Shown: one piece after another, positions 48,564 to 58,450 of the stretch
Position numbering within the stretch: position 1 is the stretch's first letter
Layout of the letters: every line of letters starts with the position of its first letter
Assembly: GCF_001279005.1 (NCBI RefSeq)
Contig: NZ_LGCN01000085.1
Span: 169,274 to 233,273 of the forward strand
Length of the DNA stretch: 64,000 bases
Source of the DNA: Streptomyces caelestis
Lineage (GTDB): Bacteria; Actinomycetota; Actinomycetes; Streptomycetales; Streptomycetaceae
Direction: 5' to 3'
The notes under the pieces: generated by a model
Seen by the model: the letters and a program-made list of their open reading frames with translations, nothing else
Told to the model about the DNA's origin: nothing
Database searches by the model: none
Program-made: the position numbers and the translations under genes

Positions 48564-48873
48564 GTTGCTTGTCTAGACCATTTCCGAGCCCCGTGCCCTC
48601 CGCGCGCCCAAAGCAGCCACATCGCCCCTGAGGCAGACGACAGCCGGCACCCACTCAGCCCTCGTCGCTCCCGATGCACCTGCGGCAATGACGCATCGTC
48701 CGACCCCGCCAGGCCGGACCAGCGCAGCGGCGGTTTCCGAGATGAGAAGAGAGAGTGGGCGACACACAAGCACCTTTGCCACGGCCGTCGGACCAACGAG
48801 GGCGATACCGGGGCGCACGGTAGGTCAGGTCGCCCGATGGACGCTGTATTACTTGCTGTCGTACAGTGGAGCC

Positions 48874-49140
48874 ATGGCTACCCAGCGTGCGGGAAACACA
48901 GAGAACGTCTCCGTCTCCCTGCCTGTCGAGCTACTCGCCGTACTGCGGGAGCGGACCGGGAAGCGCGGACTGTCGTCCTACATCACCGAGGCTGTCCGGC
49001 ATCAGCTCGAGATGGACGGCCTGGCGGAGATCGTCGCCGCTCAGGAGTCCGAGCACGGCCCTCTGACCGAGGCGGAGATCGAAGCCGCGTCCCGGGAGCT
49101 CTTCGGCGACGCCGGACACGCAGGAAGGCACGCCGCGTGA
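48874..49140 (+). CDS. Ribbon-helix-helix antitoxin (VapB-like)
   Basis: 88 residues: MATQRAGNTENVSVSLPVELLAVLRERTGKRGLSSYITEAVRHQLEMDGLAEIVAAQESEHGPLTEAEIEAASREL. A CopG/RHH domain followed by an acidic toxin-binding tail. The ATG at 48874 is chosen; earlier methionines are in non-coding-looking sequence. It overlaps the toxin start by GTGA. Confidence 0.82.
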   Translation: MATQRAGNTENVSVSLPVELLAVLRERTGKRGLSSYITEAVRHQLEMDGLAEIVAAQESEHGPLTEAEIEAASRELFGDAGHAGRHAA

Positions 49141-49544
49141 GGGAGGACGCCGCCCGCTCGGTCGTCCTCGATTCACAGGCTCTGTCGCTGCTCCTGCGGA
49201 GCGACCGTGCGATGACGGCGCGGATCGAGGCGACCCGGAGAGCCGGTCTGCCCGTCCGCGTCTCGGCACTGACCGTCGTCGAGGCCGCGCACGGCAGGAC
49301 CGACATGCCTCGCCTGCACTGGTACCTGTCCCGCCTCCGGCTCGAAGCCGTGACACCGGAGGACTCACTCGAAGCCGTCAGGCTGCTGAAGGAGGCTGGG
49401 GGACTACACGGGCACAAGTACGCAATCGACGCCCTGGTGGCCGCAATGGCGCTCCGCTCCCCAGCTCCCGCCCTCGTTCTCACCTCGGACAGAGATGACT
49501 GGACCAGACTCTGCGGTGACCGTGTCATCATCCGGGACGTCTGA
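49137..49544 (+). CDS. PIN-domain toxin (VapC-like)
   Basis: 135 residues with the PIN aspartates: VVLDSQALS, VVEAAHG, AIDALVAAMA and LTSDRDDW. The GTG start is inside the antitoxin stop (GTGA). PIN toxins cut RNA; the pair may keep the segment in the population by addiction. Confidence 0.85.
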   Translation: MREDAARSVVLDSQALSLLLRSDRAMTARIEATRRAGLPVRVSALTVVEAAHGRTDMPRLHWYLSRLRLEAVTPEDSLEAVRLLKEAGGLHGHKYAIDALVAAMALRSPAPALVLTSDRDDWTRLCGDRVIIRDV

Positions 49545-49793
49545 CGCCCCGGACAGACCGTGCGCAGCCGCAACCGGCCACCTACGCGCACCCACCGCCG
49601 GCCTGGAACAGGTCACCTCGGAGCATCCTGGCCACTCCTCGGCAGGCCGCTGGGCCGCGTGCCCTCCGCGTGCCCTCCGCGTGCCCGTACGAACGGACAG
49701 CAACGGTCTGCAGTGGTGTCTCCCGTCACCCGCGTCATGGGTCGCGGCCCATGGAACCGCAGGTCAGACGGTCAAAATCACCCAAGCGCCGTC

Positions 49794-49837
49794 GCTTCCC
49801 AAGCTGAGAGCGCGAGTTCGATTCTCGTCACCCGCTC
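49794..49837 (+). repeat. att copy 3
   Basis: 44 bases identical to the tRNA-Gly end, from GCTTCCC to CACCCGCTC; the last bases differ (TTC instead of CCA). It marks the right limit of the island. Confidence 0.9.
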
Positions 49838-49843
49838 TTCTCC

Positions 49844-49870
49844 AAGCCCCGGGTCAGCGACCCGGGGCTT
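49844..49870 (+). terminator. Hairpin after att copy 3
   Basis: AAGCCCCGGGTC and GACCCGGGGCTT pair perfectly around AGC. It is the third member of the same hairpin family. Confidence 0.75.
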
Positions 49871-50245
49871 GTTTCATAGGGGTCTCGTTGCTGCGGTTTG
49901 CGAGTGCTCCCGCACTCCGAGATGGGGCACGCAGAGGGCACGCACGCCTTGCGAGGGCGTCGCCATCACGTCGCAGCATGGCGCTGACCTTTACTTTCAC
50001 ACAGACGAGCCGGAGGCGAGCCCTCAGCCCGCTGTTCCCGGGCGATGGCGGACGCCCGTCCTGCACCTGCTTCGTCGTGGGCGGCACACAAACCCCTTGC
50101 GAGAACGGGTACTTGACCGCCGAGGGCCCTGCGTCAGAGGGGAAGGTCGTCGGGGAGCACCCAGAACGCCTTATAGCCCTGCGACCTGTCATTCCTCGGC
50201 ATCTCCATGCCGCCCTTCTCGCGCACGCATGCTTTCCCACACGGT
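49871..50245. other. Gene-free stretch right of the island
   Basis: No convincing gene. Two GGGCACGC repeats 11 bp apart (49925-49932, 49936-49943) are inverted relative to the GCGTGCCC repeats left of att copy 3, as paired arm sites would be. Confidence 0.5.
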
Positions 50246-50286
50246 GTGCCCCTGGACGAGGGTGATCCACCCTCGTCCAGGGGCAC
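50246..50286 (-). terminator. Terminator behind the ABC permease
   Basis: A 19-bp perfect stem, GTGCCCCTGGACGAGGGTG with its complement, loop ATC, 17 bases after the permease stop. Confidence 0.9.
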
Positions 50287-50303
50287 GGTCCGGCAACGGA
50301 GAC

Positions 50304-53161
50304 TCAGTGCGCGGCGCGGCGGGCCAGCGCCCCGCGCGAGCGGGTCACCAGCGCGGCCAGCAGGGCGGCGCCGAGGGGCACGGCGACCAGGAGGGCGGCG
50401 AGTGTCTCCCAGGGGACGACGATCGGCACGTACGGCGGGGCGTCACCGACGCCGACCCACCCCTGGTCGAGAGCCTCCTGGTAGGAGCGCATCTGCTCGC
50501 GCTCCTCGGTGAGCCGCAGCCCGACCGCGGGCAGGACACCGGCCGCCGAGCCGAGGACCACACCCATCGCGGCGACCACACCGCACTGGAAGCCGCTGAG
50601 CATGCGGCGCACCCGGGGCGGGGCGCCGACCGCGGCGAGCGTCTTGAGATCGGCCTCCGCGTCGGCCTGGGCGAGACCGGTGGCTATGCCGGCCGCACCG
50701 ATGGTGACCAGGCCGGCGAAGACGGTCAGCGCGAGCAGGACGAGCCCGTTCTCGTCGACCCAGCCCTGCTCCAGGGTCAGCTCGACGTTGCTGCCGAGCT
50801 TGGCGATCTCGGCGTCGAGCCTCTGCCGCTGCTCGGAGCTGGGCACCCGGTCGGTGCTGAAGAAGGCGCCGAGGGGGACGGTGGTCAGTCCGGCGGCCTT
50901 GGCGGCGGCGGGGCTGAGCACGCTCTCCACTCCGTAGGAGTCGGGCGAGCCGGGCACCTGGTAGGCGGGGAAGGACTTCAGCTCGCCCGGGACCGGCTTG
51001 TTCTGCTCGACGGCGCGGTCGGCGGCCTTCGGGTCGGTGATCAGCTTGATGCCGACGGTGCCGTTCCTGTCGACCTGGGGCCTGTGGAAGCTGAGGAGCT
51101 TTCCGTCGGCGAGGGCCTTGGCCGCACCCGGGTCGTCGATGCCGAGGACCTTCAGGAGCGGGGCGTCGGCGACGAGGAGACCCTCCTCGACGTAGATGCC
51201 GTTGCCGTCGTGCGAGAGGCAGCGCCAGTCCTTGGCAAGGGCGCGCCGCTGCTCCTTGGTGTACTTCTCCACCAGGTCGGAGCCGTCGGGGGCGATGGCC
51301 CACAGCGGGCACTCGTTGGCCGGCGGGATGACGACGTCGAAGCGGCCACAGCCCTCGCCCTCGCCGTACGGGGCGCAGCCGGGCTTGCCGACGACGATCC
51401 GGAACACGTCGGCGCGGACGTCGACGGGCAGCGTCCGCTGCACGGCGTCGCGGACCGCGGGGACGTCCCGGCCTCCCTCCTCGGTGACGAGCGCGGCGCC
51501 GGCCCCGTAGGGCAGGCTGGCCCGGTACTCGGCCAGACTCTGGGCGTCGCGGCTCGCGGCGTACGTCGAGACGGCGACGGTGCCCGCGACGGCGGCCAGG
51601 ACGGCGGCGACAGCGGGTGCCGTACGGCCCCGGTTGCGGACGGCGTCCCGCAGGGCGAGGCGCGGCGAGAGCGGCAGCCAGCGGCTGGCCCGGCCGAACA
51701 GGCCGACCAGGGCGGGCGTCATGGCGACCACACCCAGCTCGGCGATGGCCGAGCCACCCGCGACCAGGACGAACTGGTCGGAGACGACCGAGCCGTACAG
51801 GGCGATGGCCGCGCCGAGCAGGACAGCGCCGAAGCCGATCAGCGGCAGCACGCGGTTGCTGCGGCGCACGCCGCGACGGCCGGTGAGGGAGGCCAGGACG
51901 GTCTGCCGGGAGGCGGTGACGGCCGGGATGACCGCGGAGAGCAGGCCGGTGAGGACGGCGAGCGCGGCGATGGCGAGCAGTTCCAGCGGCCTGACGGTGA
52001 AGCCGCCGAACCGCTGCCCCATGTAGTCCTCGAGGAGCGGCCGGAGGGCGAAGGTCAGGACCAGGGCGAGGACAATGCCGACCAGGGCCGCCGCGACGCC
52101 GATGACCAGGCCGCCGCTCAGCACGATGGCCCGGATATGGCTGCGGGCACCGCCGTTGGCGCCGACCAGGCCGAGCTGGCGGCGGGAACGACGGGCGCCG
52201 ACGGCGAAGGCGGGACCGGCGAGCAGGCAGATCTCCAGCATCGCCAAGCCGACGACCGTGCCCACGGCGGCGAGCGCGGCGGCGTCGGCACCCCCGCTGT
52301 TCTTGGCCCACTCTTTTCTCTGGTAGAGCGGCACCTCGGAGTCGGCGGGCGGGTCGAGGACCACGACGCGCGAGGTGACCAGGACACCCTTGGCGTTGAT
52401 CGCCTGGACCGTGTTCCACGTGAAACCACCGGCCTTCTTCACCAGGTAGGTGGTGGAGACGTCGGGCTTCGGCAGTCCGGCCTTCTCGACCGCCTTGGCG
52501 TACGGCGCCAGGAAGGCCCCCGGCAGGGCGTTGACCTGCTGTGCCGTGAGGTCGCTGGGCAACTCGTACGAGCCGCTGATCACATAGGTGCGGTCGAAGC
52601 CGCGGGCGGTGAGGGTGGAGCCGACGGACAGCCCGCTGCTCTCCAGGAACTGGGTGGTCGCGGCGATCTCGTCGTTCTTCTCGGGGAAGCGGCCCTCCTG
52701 CAGCCGCATGATGCCCCGGGCGACGGGATCGTCGGCGGCCAGCTCACGGACCTCGGTCTGGAGCAGACCGTGAGTGGTGGTCAGCTTGGCGGTGCCGCTG
52801 CTGTCGGTCAGCACCGTCGAACCGGCCGGGATGGTCTTGGTGACATCGGTCGGGCCGTCGGGCCAGGACGTGCCCGGCGAGTAGTAGTCCCCGGCCGGGG
52901 TGTTCTGCTCGCCCTCGGGGTCCTGCAGGATGGCCGCGCCGCCCGTCCGGGCGTCGGAGAAGCGAGCGTCGGCGGCACCCAGGGTGCGCTCCACCCGCTG
53001 CGCGGGGGTGAGTTGGGCGCTGCGCAGGGTCAGGTCCAGGGCGCTCACGCCCAGGATCGGCAGCGCGATCATGGCGAGGACGAGGAAGCTGCGGCCCTTG
53101 GAGCGCCAGGCGTCACGGCGGGCGATGCGGACCGCGGCCCGCCAGGAGTGGAACCAGGTCG

Positions 53162-53165
<4 letters not shown>
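50304..53165 (-). CDS. FtsX/MacB-like ABC permease, duplicated
   Basis: A 953-residue membrane protein with an N-terminal helix, a large extracytoplasmic part, then two FtsX-like blocks: helices near 330-480 (VGTVVGLAMLEICLLAGPAF... ) and near 800-945 with a second soluble region between. Such DUF214/LolE-like permeases export lipids, peptides or drugs or act in stress sensing. GTG start overlaps the ATPase stop. Substrate unknown. Confidence 0.85.
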
Positions 53166-53902
<737 letters not shown>

Positions 53903-54110
53903 GGTTTCCCCTCGGGCGTACGCCGGCGAGCGGCCGGACGCCGGTGCGACGGACGGACGGTCGTTGGCAGCGCCGTGCGTACGGTATGGGTCTGGTCGGG
54001 TGGTTCGGAGTCTTCAGGTGCTACGAGTGGGTCGGGTGGAGCCGGTGGACTCGGTCGGCCCTGTGGGTCCGGTCGTTCGGGCGCTCAGGGCCGGTCGTGA
54101 AGGTCGGACG

Positions 54111-54767
54111 TCACGGGCGGTGGCGTGCGGCCTCCTCTGCCCCGGCCGCCGCCCGCGCCCCCGTCCCCGCCGCTCCCGCTACCGCCCCCGGCGAGGCCGG
54201 CTCCGGCCCCGCCGCCTGGGCGGTCGACGAGAGACGGATCAGCCGGGACTCGCAGTGGTCGAGCCAGCGCGCCTCGGCCTCGGTCTGGAAGATCAGCTGC
54301 TCCAGGACGAGGAGCCAGGCGATGTCGTCCCGCTCCCGGTCCCCGTTCTTCTCCACGGCGGTGAGGGCCTGCGCCTTCAGCCGGGTGTAGTCCTGCATGG
54401 CCTTCACGGTGTGCCGGCGCTGGGACTGGATGACGTCACGGATGTCGACCCCTGGCGCCCCGACGGCCATGGCCAGCTTGATGGCCAGCTCGTCACGGGC
54501 CGGGCTGGTGCGGTCGACGGGGTGCTCGAACCAGCTGCGAAGTTCGACGCGACCGCTGTCGGTGATCGCGTAGAGCGGGTGGCCGGCCTCGTCCTCACCG
54601 TCCTGCACGACCATGCCGTCGCGTTCGAGCCTGCTGAGCGTCGTGTAGACCTGACCCACGTTGAGCGGCCAGGTGGAGCCGGTGCGGAACTCGAACTCCG
54701 TACGGAGCTGTGAGCCGTAGCGCGGGCCGTGTTCGAGGAGGGCGAGAAGCCCGTGGCGAATGGACAT
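54111..54767 (-). CDS. PadR-family repressor
   Basis: 218 residues: MSIRHGLLALLEHGPRYGSQLRTEFEFRTGSTWPLNVGQVYTTLSRLERDGMVVQDGEDEAGHPLYAITDSGRVELRSW (PadR winged helix), then a Vir-C-like helical dimerization part. It most likely represses the following ABC system when no inducer is bound. Repeats over its start codon point to autoregulation. The C-terminus is Ala-rich. Confidence 0.9.
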   Translation of the reverse strand: MSIRHGLLALLEHGPRYGSQLRTEFEFRTGSTWPLNVGQVYTTLSRLERDGMVVQDGEDEAGHPLYAITDSGRVELRSWFEHPVDRTSPARDELAIKLAMAVGAPGVDIRDVIQSQRRHTVKAMQDYTRLKAQALTAVEKNGDRERDDIAWLLVLEQLIFQTEAEARWLDHCESRLIRLSSTAQAAGPEPASPGAVAGAAGTGARAAAGAEEAARHRP

Positions 54768-54788
54768 ACCGAGTATGTATACCGAGTA
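54766..54788. promoter_or_regulatory. PadR-type operator repeats
   Basis: ATACCGAGTA occurs at 54766-54775 and again at 54779-54788, 13 bp apart, overlapping the padR start codon. On the minus strand both read TACTCGGTAT. Confidence 0.65.
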
Positions 54789-54863
54789 AGTTCGCGTGGA
54801 CAAGCGTCCTGAGGCGGACGCCGGAGGTCCGACTCAAGGGGGACCCGGGCCGTCGCGAGCCGC

Positions 54864-55255
54864 TCAGCGGCGGCGCATCCGCACCCCGGGGAAGCCGATG
54901 CCGAGGCCCGCCAGAGCCGGCCCCACGCCCAGTGTGAACACGGGAATCCGCCGGTCGGAGGGGCCGAGGGGGGCCTCGGTGCCGGTCCCGTGAGCGGCCG
55001 CCGAGCGGCCGCCGACTGCTCGGCGGGCAAGCTCTCGGCGGCCGGGGCGTCCGTCTTGGGTACCGCATCGACCCCCTCGTCCGGCTCCTCGGCGGGCTCC
55101 TCCTCTGTTGCCGTTGTCGTACGAGCGGGCTTCACCGGGCTCGTGGAGGACGGCGAGTCGGAGGGGTCGGCCGGGCCGCTCCCGACCCTCCCCCGCCGGC
55201 CCTCAGGCAGGACGAGCGGTGCGACAGGACACGGATCTCTTCCGCGGCGGACGGG
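54864..55255 (-). pseudogene. Possible frameshifted remnant of a membrane-anchored secreted protein
   Basis: A Pro/Glu/Ala-rich stretch (TATEEEPAEEPDEGVDAVPKTDAPAAESLPAEQSAAA in one frame) changes frame at about 54985 to IPVFTLGVGPALAGLGIGFPGVRMRRR and a stop at 54864. A linker plus helix plus basic end is normal for a cell-surface anchor, but no start or upstream domain is visible. It may equally be noncoding; I put it forward only as a suspect. Confidence 0.3.
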
Positions 55256-57115
55256 TCAGGGCGCCTTCCAGAGGGTCAGCTCGGCGATGTAGTCGCGCGC
55301 CTTGAAGCCCTCCTCGTCCTTCTGGACGACGACGTCCTTGATGGAGAGCATCGCGAGGTTGTCCTCGTCGGTGACCGTGCACAGCAGCGTGCCCGGAGTC
55401 AGTTGTTCGCCCTGTGCGTCGTCGCCGAGCTCGGAGGGCACCACGTCGGCCGCCGCGCCCTCGGCACACTCCTCGGGGGTGATGCCCGCGCTCTTTCCCA
55501 TGGTCGTCAGGAAGCGCAGGGTGTAGGTGCCGCCGAACTCCTCGTACTGCAGTTCGTTTCCCTTCCCCTCGCTGAGGGCTTTCGCGTCGATCCTCGGTGC
55601 GTCCAGGTCGACGTTGGTGTAGGAGATGCGGTTGGAGGTGAACTGGGCGCGCAAGGTGAGCGGCTTGTCCTTGAAGATCTCCGTGTAGCCGTTCGGCGTC
55701 GCGTTCGCGTGGGACGACGCGCCGCCGGCGCCCGGCGCGGTACCGGCGGGAGTCCGGGATGCGGCGGCCGGCGGCGAGGTCGGTTGTCCGCCGCTGCCCT
55801 GGGCGTTGTCCGTGTCGTCGCCGTGCGTGAAGACCCAGGCGGCCGTCGCGACCACCGCCAGGGCCAGCACGGCCGCGCCGACCGTCAGCGGGGTGCGGCT
55901 GCGGGCCGCCGACGGGGCTGCCGACGGGCCGGGGAGGTGGGGTGCTCCCTGCGGGAACGGGGCAGGGGATCCGGTCGGCGGCGTCGGCTGTGCCCGGCCG
56001 TGGCGCGGCTGCTCACCGGGCCGGGAGGCATGGGTGGGTGTGTATCCGCCGGACGCCCCGGCAACCGACGGCGCGGTGTCCGCACCCGCCACGGAGGGTG
56101 GGGGCACGGTCGCGGCATCCGCCACGGAGGGTGGGGGCACGGTAGCGGCTCCCGCCACGGTCCCGGAAGCCGCTCCGGGCCCGGTCTCGGCCTGTTGCCG
56201 GGCGAGTTGCTCCCGGCGGGCGATGTCCGCCGCGACGGGCGCGGGCAGCCAGCCGGTGAAGTCACGCAGCGGCCGCCCGCTCAGCTCATGACACAGTTCC
56301 GCCAGTTCCGAGGGCGTGGGGCGGGCGGCCGCGTCGGCGGCCAGCGTGCGTTCCAGGACGGCACGCAGCGGTTCGGGATACGCCGTCAGGTCCGGCGGGC
56401 GGAACTCGCTGTTGGCGATCTTGGTGGCCAGAGTGAGGGATCCGGCGTCACCGTAGGGGTGGCGGCCGGTCGCGGCGACGGCGGCGATCAGGCCGAGCGA
56501 GAAGACGTCGGTCGCCGGTGTGAGGTCCTGGCCGTTGGCGTGCTCCGGCGACATGAACTGAGGGGTGCCGATGAACCCGCCGCTACGGGTGAGCTGGGTG
56601 GAGTCGGCGGCCCGGGCGATGCCGAAGTCGATGATCCAGGGGCCTTCGGAGCCGATGAGGATGTTGCTCGGCTTCATGTCGCGGTGGATCACGTCGGCCT
56701 TGTGCACGGCGTGCAGTGCCTCCGCCGCGCACCCGGTCAGCTGCAGCACCGTGGTCAGCGGGAGCGTCCCGTGCCTGGTGAGAAGCTGGTCCAGGGCGAG
56801 GCCGGGGACGTAGGCGGTGGCCAGCCAGGGCTGCGGGCCTGTGGTGTCGTGGTCGACGACGGGGACGATGTGGTAGCCCTGCACCCTGCGGGCGGAGGTC
56901 GCCTCCTGCTCGAAGCGGCGGCGGAACTCCTCGTCCTGGGCGTACTCGCGACGGATCACCTTCAGGGCGACCGGCTGGTTGCCGCGCGTACGGGAGAGGT
57001 AGACGCATCCCATGCCGCCCTCGCCGATCCTGGCGAGCAGGCGGTAACCGGCCACCTCTCGCGGGTCTTCAGGGTCCAGCGGGCTCAACTGGTCGCTGCT
57101 TCCAGTGCTGTTCAA
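55256..57115 (-). CDS. Membrane Ser/Thr protein kinase, PknB-like
   Basis: A 619-residue receptor kinase. The kinase domain (24-280) has GEGGMG (31-36), K52, E71, HRDMKPSN (144-151) and DFG (163-165). A linker with repeated TVPPPSVA units, one helix (~400-425) and an extracytoplasmic ~190-residue domain follow. The TTG at 57115, with GGGAGG upstream, starts NSTGSSDQLSP; the open frame far beyond it is not coding. It is divergent from the NYN-FHA gene, its likely partner. Confidence 0.88.
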   Translation of the reverse strand: MNSTGSSDQLSPLDPEDPREVAGYRLLARIGEGGMGCVYLSRTRGNQPVALKVIRREYAQDEEFRRRFEQEATSARRVQGYHIVPVVDHDTTGPQPWLATAYVPGLALDQLLTRHGTLPLTTVLQLTGCAAEALHAVHKADVIHRDMKPSNILIGSEGPWIIDFGIARAADSTQLTRSGGFIGTPQFMSPEHANGQDLTPATDVFSLGLIAAVAATGRHPYGDAGSLTLATKIANSEFRPPDLTAYPEPLRAVLERTLAADAAARPTPSELAELCHELSGRPLRDFTGWLPAPVAADIARREQLARQQAETGPGAASGTVAGAATVPPPSVADAATVPPPSVAGADTAPSVAGASGGYTPTHASRPGEQPRHGRAQPTPPTGSPAPFPQGAPHLPGPSAAPSAARSRTPLTVGAAVLALAVVATAAWVFTHGDDTDNAQGSGGQPTSPPAAASRTPAGTAPGAGGASSHANATPNGYTEIFKDKPLTLRAQFTSNRISYTNVDLDAPRIDAKALSEGKGNELQYEEFGGTYTLRFLTTMGKSAGITPEECAEGAAADVVPSELGDDAQGEQLTPGTLLCTVTDEDNLAMLSIKDVVVQKDEEGFKARDYIAELTLWKAP

Positions 57116-57271
57116 GGTTCTCGGCCCTCCCGTCACCGGCGTGATCGTACCGACGTGCCCGCGCCAGGGGTAGGCATCCGAGGAGATCGAGGAAGAACAG
57201 CGGAGTACGTTGAGACGCAGGGGAGTTGGGATGATGCGTCCTGATGGCGGATACCGGCGGGCGGCCTTAGA

Positions 57272-58450
57272 GTGACACCCCTGCCGTCGGACAGCGAGGC
57301 GTCCGTGGAACATCATCTGGCCGCGTCGGCGGAGCGAGCCGACTACCTCGTGGAGCTCTCCAACGTCGTACGCGACACCTCCCTCGGGCGGCACGGCCCG
57401 CGGTCCCTGCGCCGCCTCGGTCTGGTCCTGCGGGCTCTGATGGAGCTCACCAGGGATCCCGACGTCTCCGTCTACCTGGTCGCCGACACCAGCCTGCTGG
57501 GCGGGCACCGCGAGTTCGGCAATCAGGCCGAGGTCCGGCGACTGCGCGGCTGGGTGGCCGACGGGCTGGTCGAGGAGGTCGACGACGCCGATGAGCGCGT
57601 CCTCGAACTGGCCCGCATGACCGCGTCCCCGGTCGTCACCGGCGACCGGTACGTCGACCACCGCGTCGAACACCCGTGGATCCAGGGCAACACCTGGCAG
57701 TTCCTCAAACCGACAGCCCGCCCCGACGGGTCCGTCGCCCTCGTGGCGATGGACATGGGTGTGCGCTCGGCGGCGGAGATCTCCCGCAGGATGGAACTGT
57801 CCGCGCTGAAGAAACAGGGCCTCCTCGGCCCCTCGCGGACACCGCTGACCGAGGTGATCATGCGGACCTGGCGCTGCCCGGAGCCCCGCTGCACCCTCTA
57901 CGACATCCGCAAGGGCGACCGGATCCTGCTGCCCCGTATGCGGCGCGGTGTTCCCACCTGCGAGCTGCACGGCACACCTCTGGAGGACGAGGGTCCGCGC
58001 CTGGGCACCACCCAGCTCAAGGCTGTCATCGACGGCGCCTGCGTGGCCCGGTACACCCTCGGCGAGGGCTCCGAAGCGCACGTCGGCCGGCTGCCGGGGC
58101 AGGTGGGCATCGCCCTGCACAGCCTGCTGTCCCCGCAGATCGCCCGGCAGGTCAGCCGCATGCACGTGGCCGTCTCCGCCCGGAGCGGCACGGTCCTGAT
58201 CCGTGACATCAGCACCTACGGCACCCGAATGCGCCGTGCCGGCCGGCACGGCGCATTCGGCCCCTGGGAGAAGCTTCCCCCGCAGACCGACCGCCCCTTC
58301 CGCCCCGGCGACGAGGTCGAACTCGCGCCCGGCGTCGTCCTCACCCGCAGTGGCCGGCGCTTCCCCGCCGAACTCGCCGACGCCTGGCGGACGGAAGCCG
58401 CCAGGGTCCCCGTGCCGCCCAGTGCCGCGGCGCCCACCCGCCGGGCCTGA
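57272..58450 (+). CDS. NYN RNase-like, zinc ribbon and FHA domain protein
   Basis: A 392-residue protein. Residues ~65-150 resemble the Zc3h12a-type NYN/PIN nuclease: D72, the D105-D107 acids, VVTGDRYVDHRVEHPWI (121-137). A zinc ribbon (C202, C207, C230, H233) follows, then an FHA domain: VGRLPG (271-276), SRMHV (295-299), DISTYGT (312-318). The FHA module should bind phosphothreonine, perhaps on the adjacent kinase. GTG 57272 is used; GTG 57305 with GAGG is an alternative. Confidence 0.75.
   Translation: MTPLPSDSEASVEHHLAASAERADYLVELSNVVRDTSLGRHGPRSLRRLGLVLRALMELTRDPDVSVYLVADTSLLGGHREFGNQAEVRRLRGWVADGLVEEVDDADERVLELARMTASPVVTGDRYVDHRVEHPWIQGNTWQFLKPTARPDGSVALVAMDMGVRSAAEISRRMELSALKKQGLLGPSRTPLTEVIMRTWRCPEPRCTLYDIRKGDRILLPRMRRGVPTCELHGTPLEDEGPRLGTTQLKAVIDGACVARYTLGEGSEAHVGRLPGQVGIALHSLLSPQIARQVSRMHVAVSARSGTVLIRDISTYGTRMRRAGRHGAFGPWEKLPPQTDRPFRPGDEVELAPGVVLTRSGRRFPAELADAWRTEAARVPVPPSAAAPTRRA

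Larger units (their letters stand above)
48532..49837. mobile_element. Second att-bounded segment (remnant or passenger element)
   Basis: 1.3 kb between att copies 2 and 3 that carries only a VapBC-like pair and no integrase. The first 340 bases (48532-48873) hold no gene. It could be the trace of an older element or a segment mobilised by the neighbouring integrase. Arm-like 11-bp repeats (GCGTGCCCTCC) lie at 49657-49686. Confidence 0.65.
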
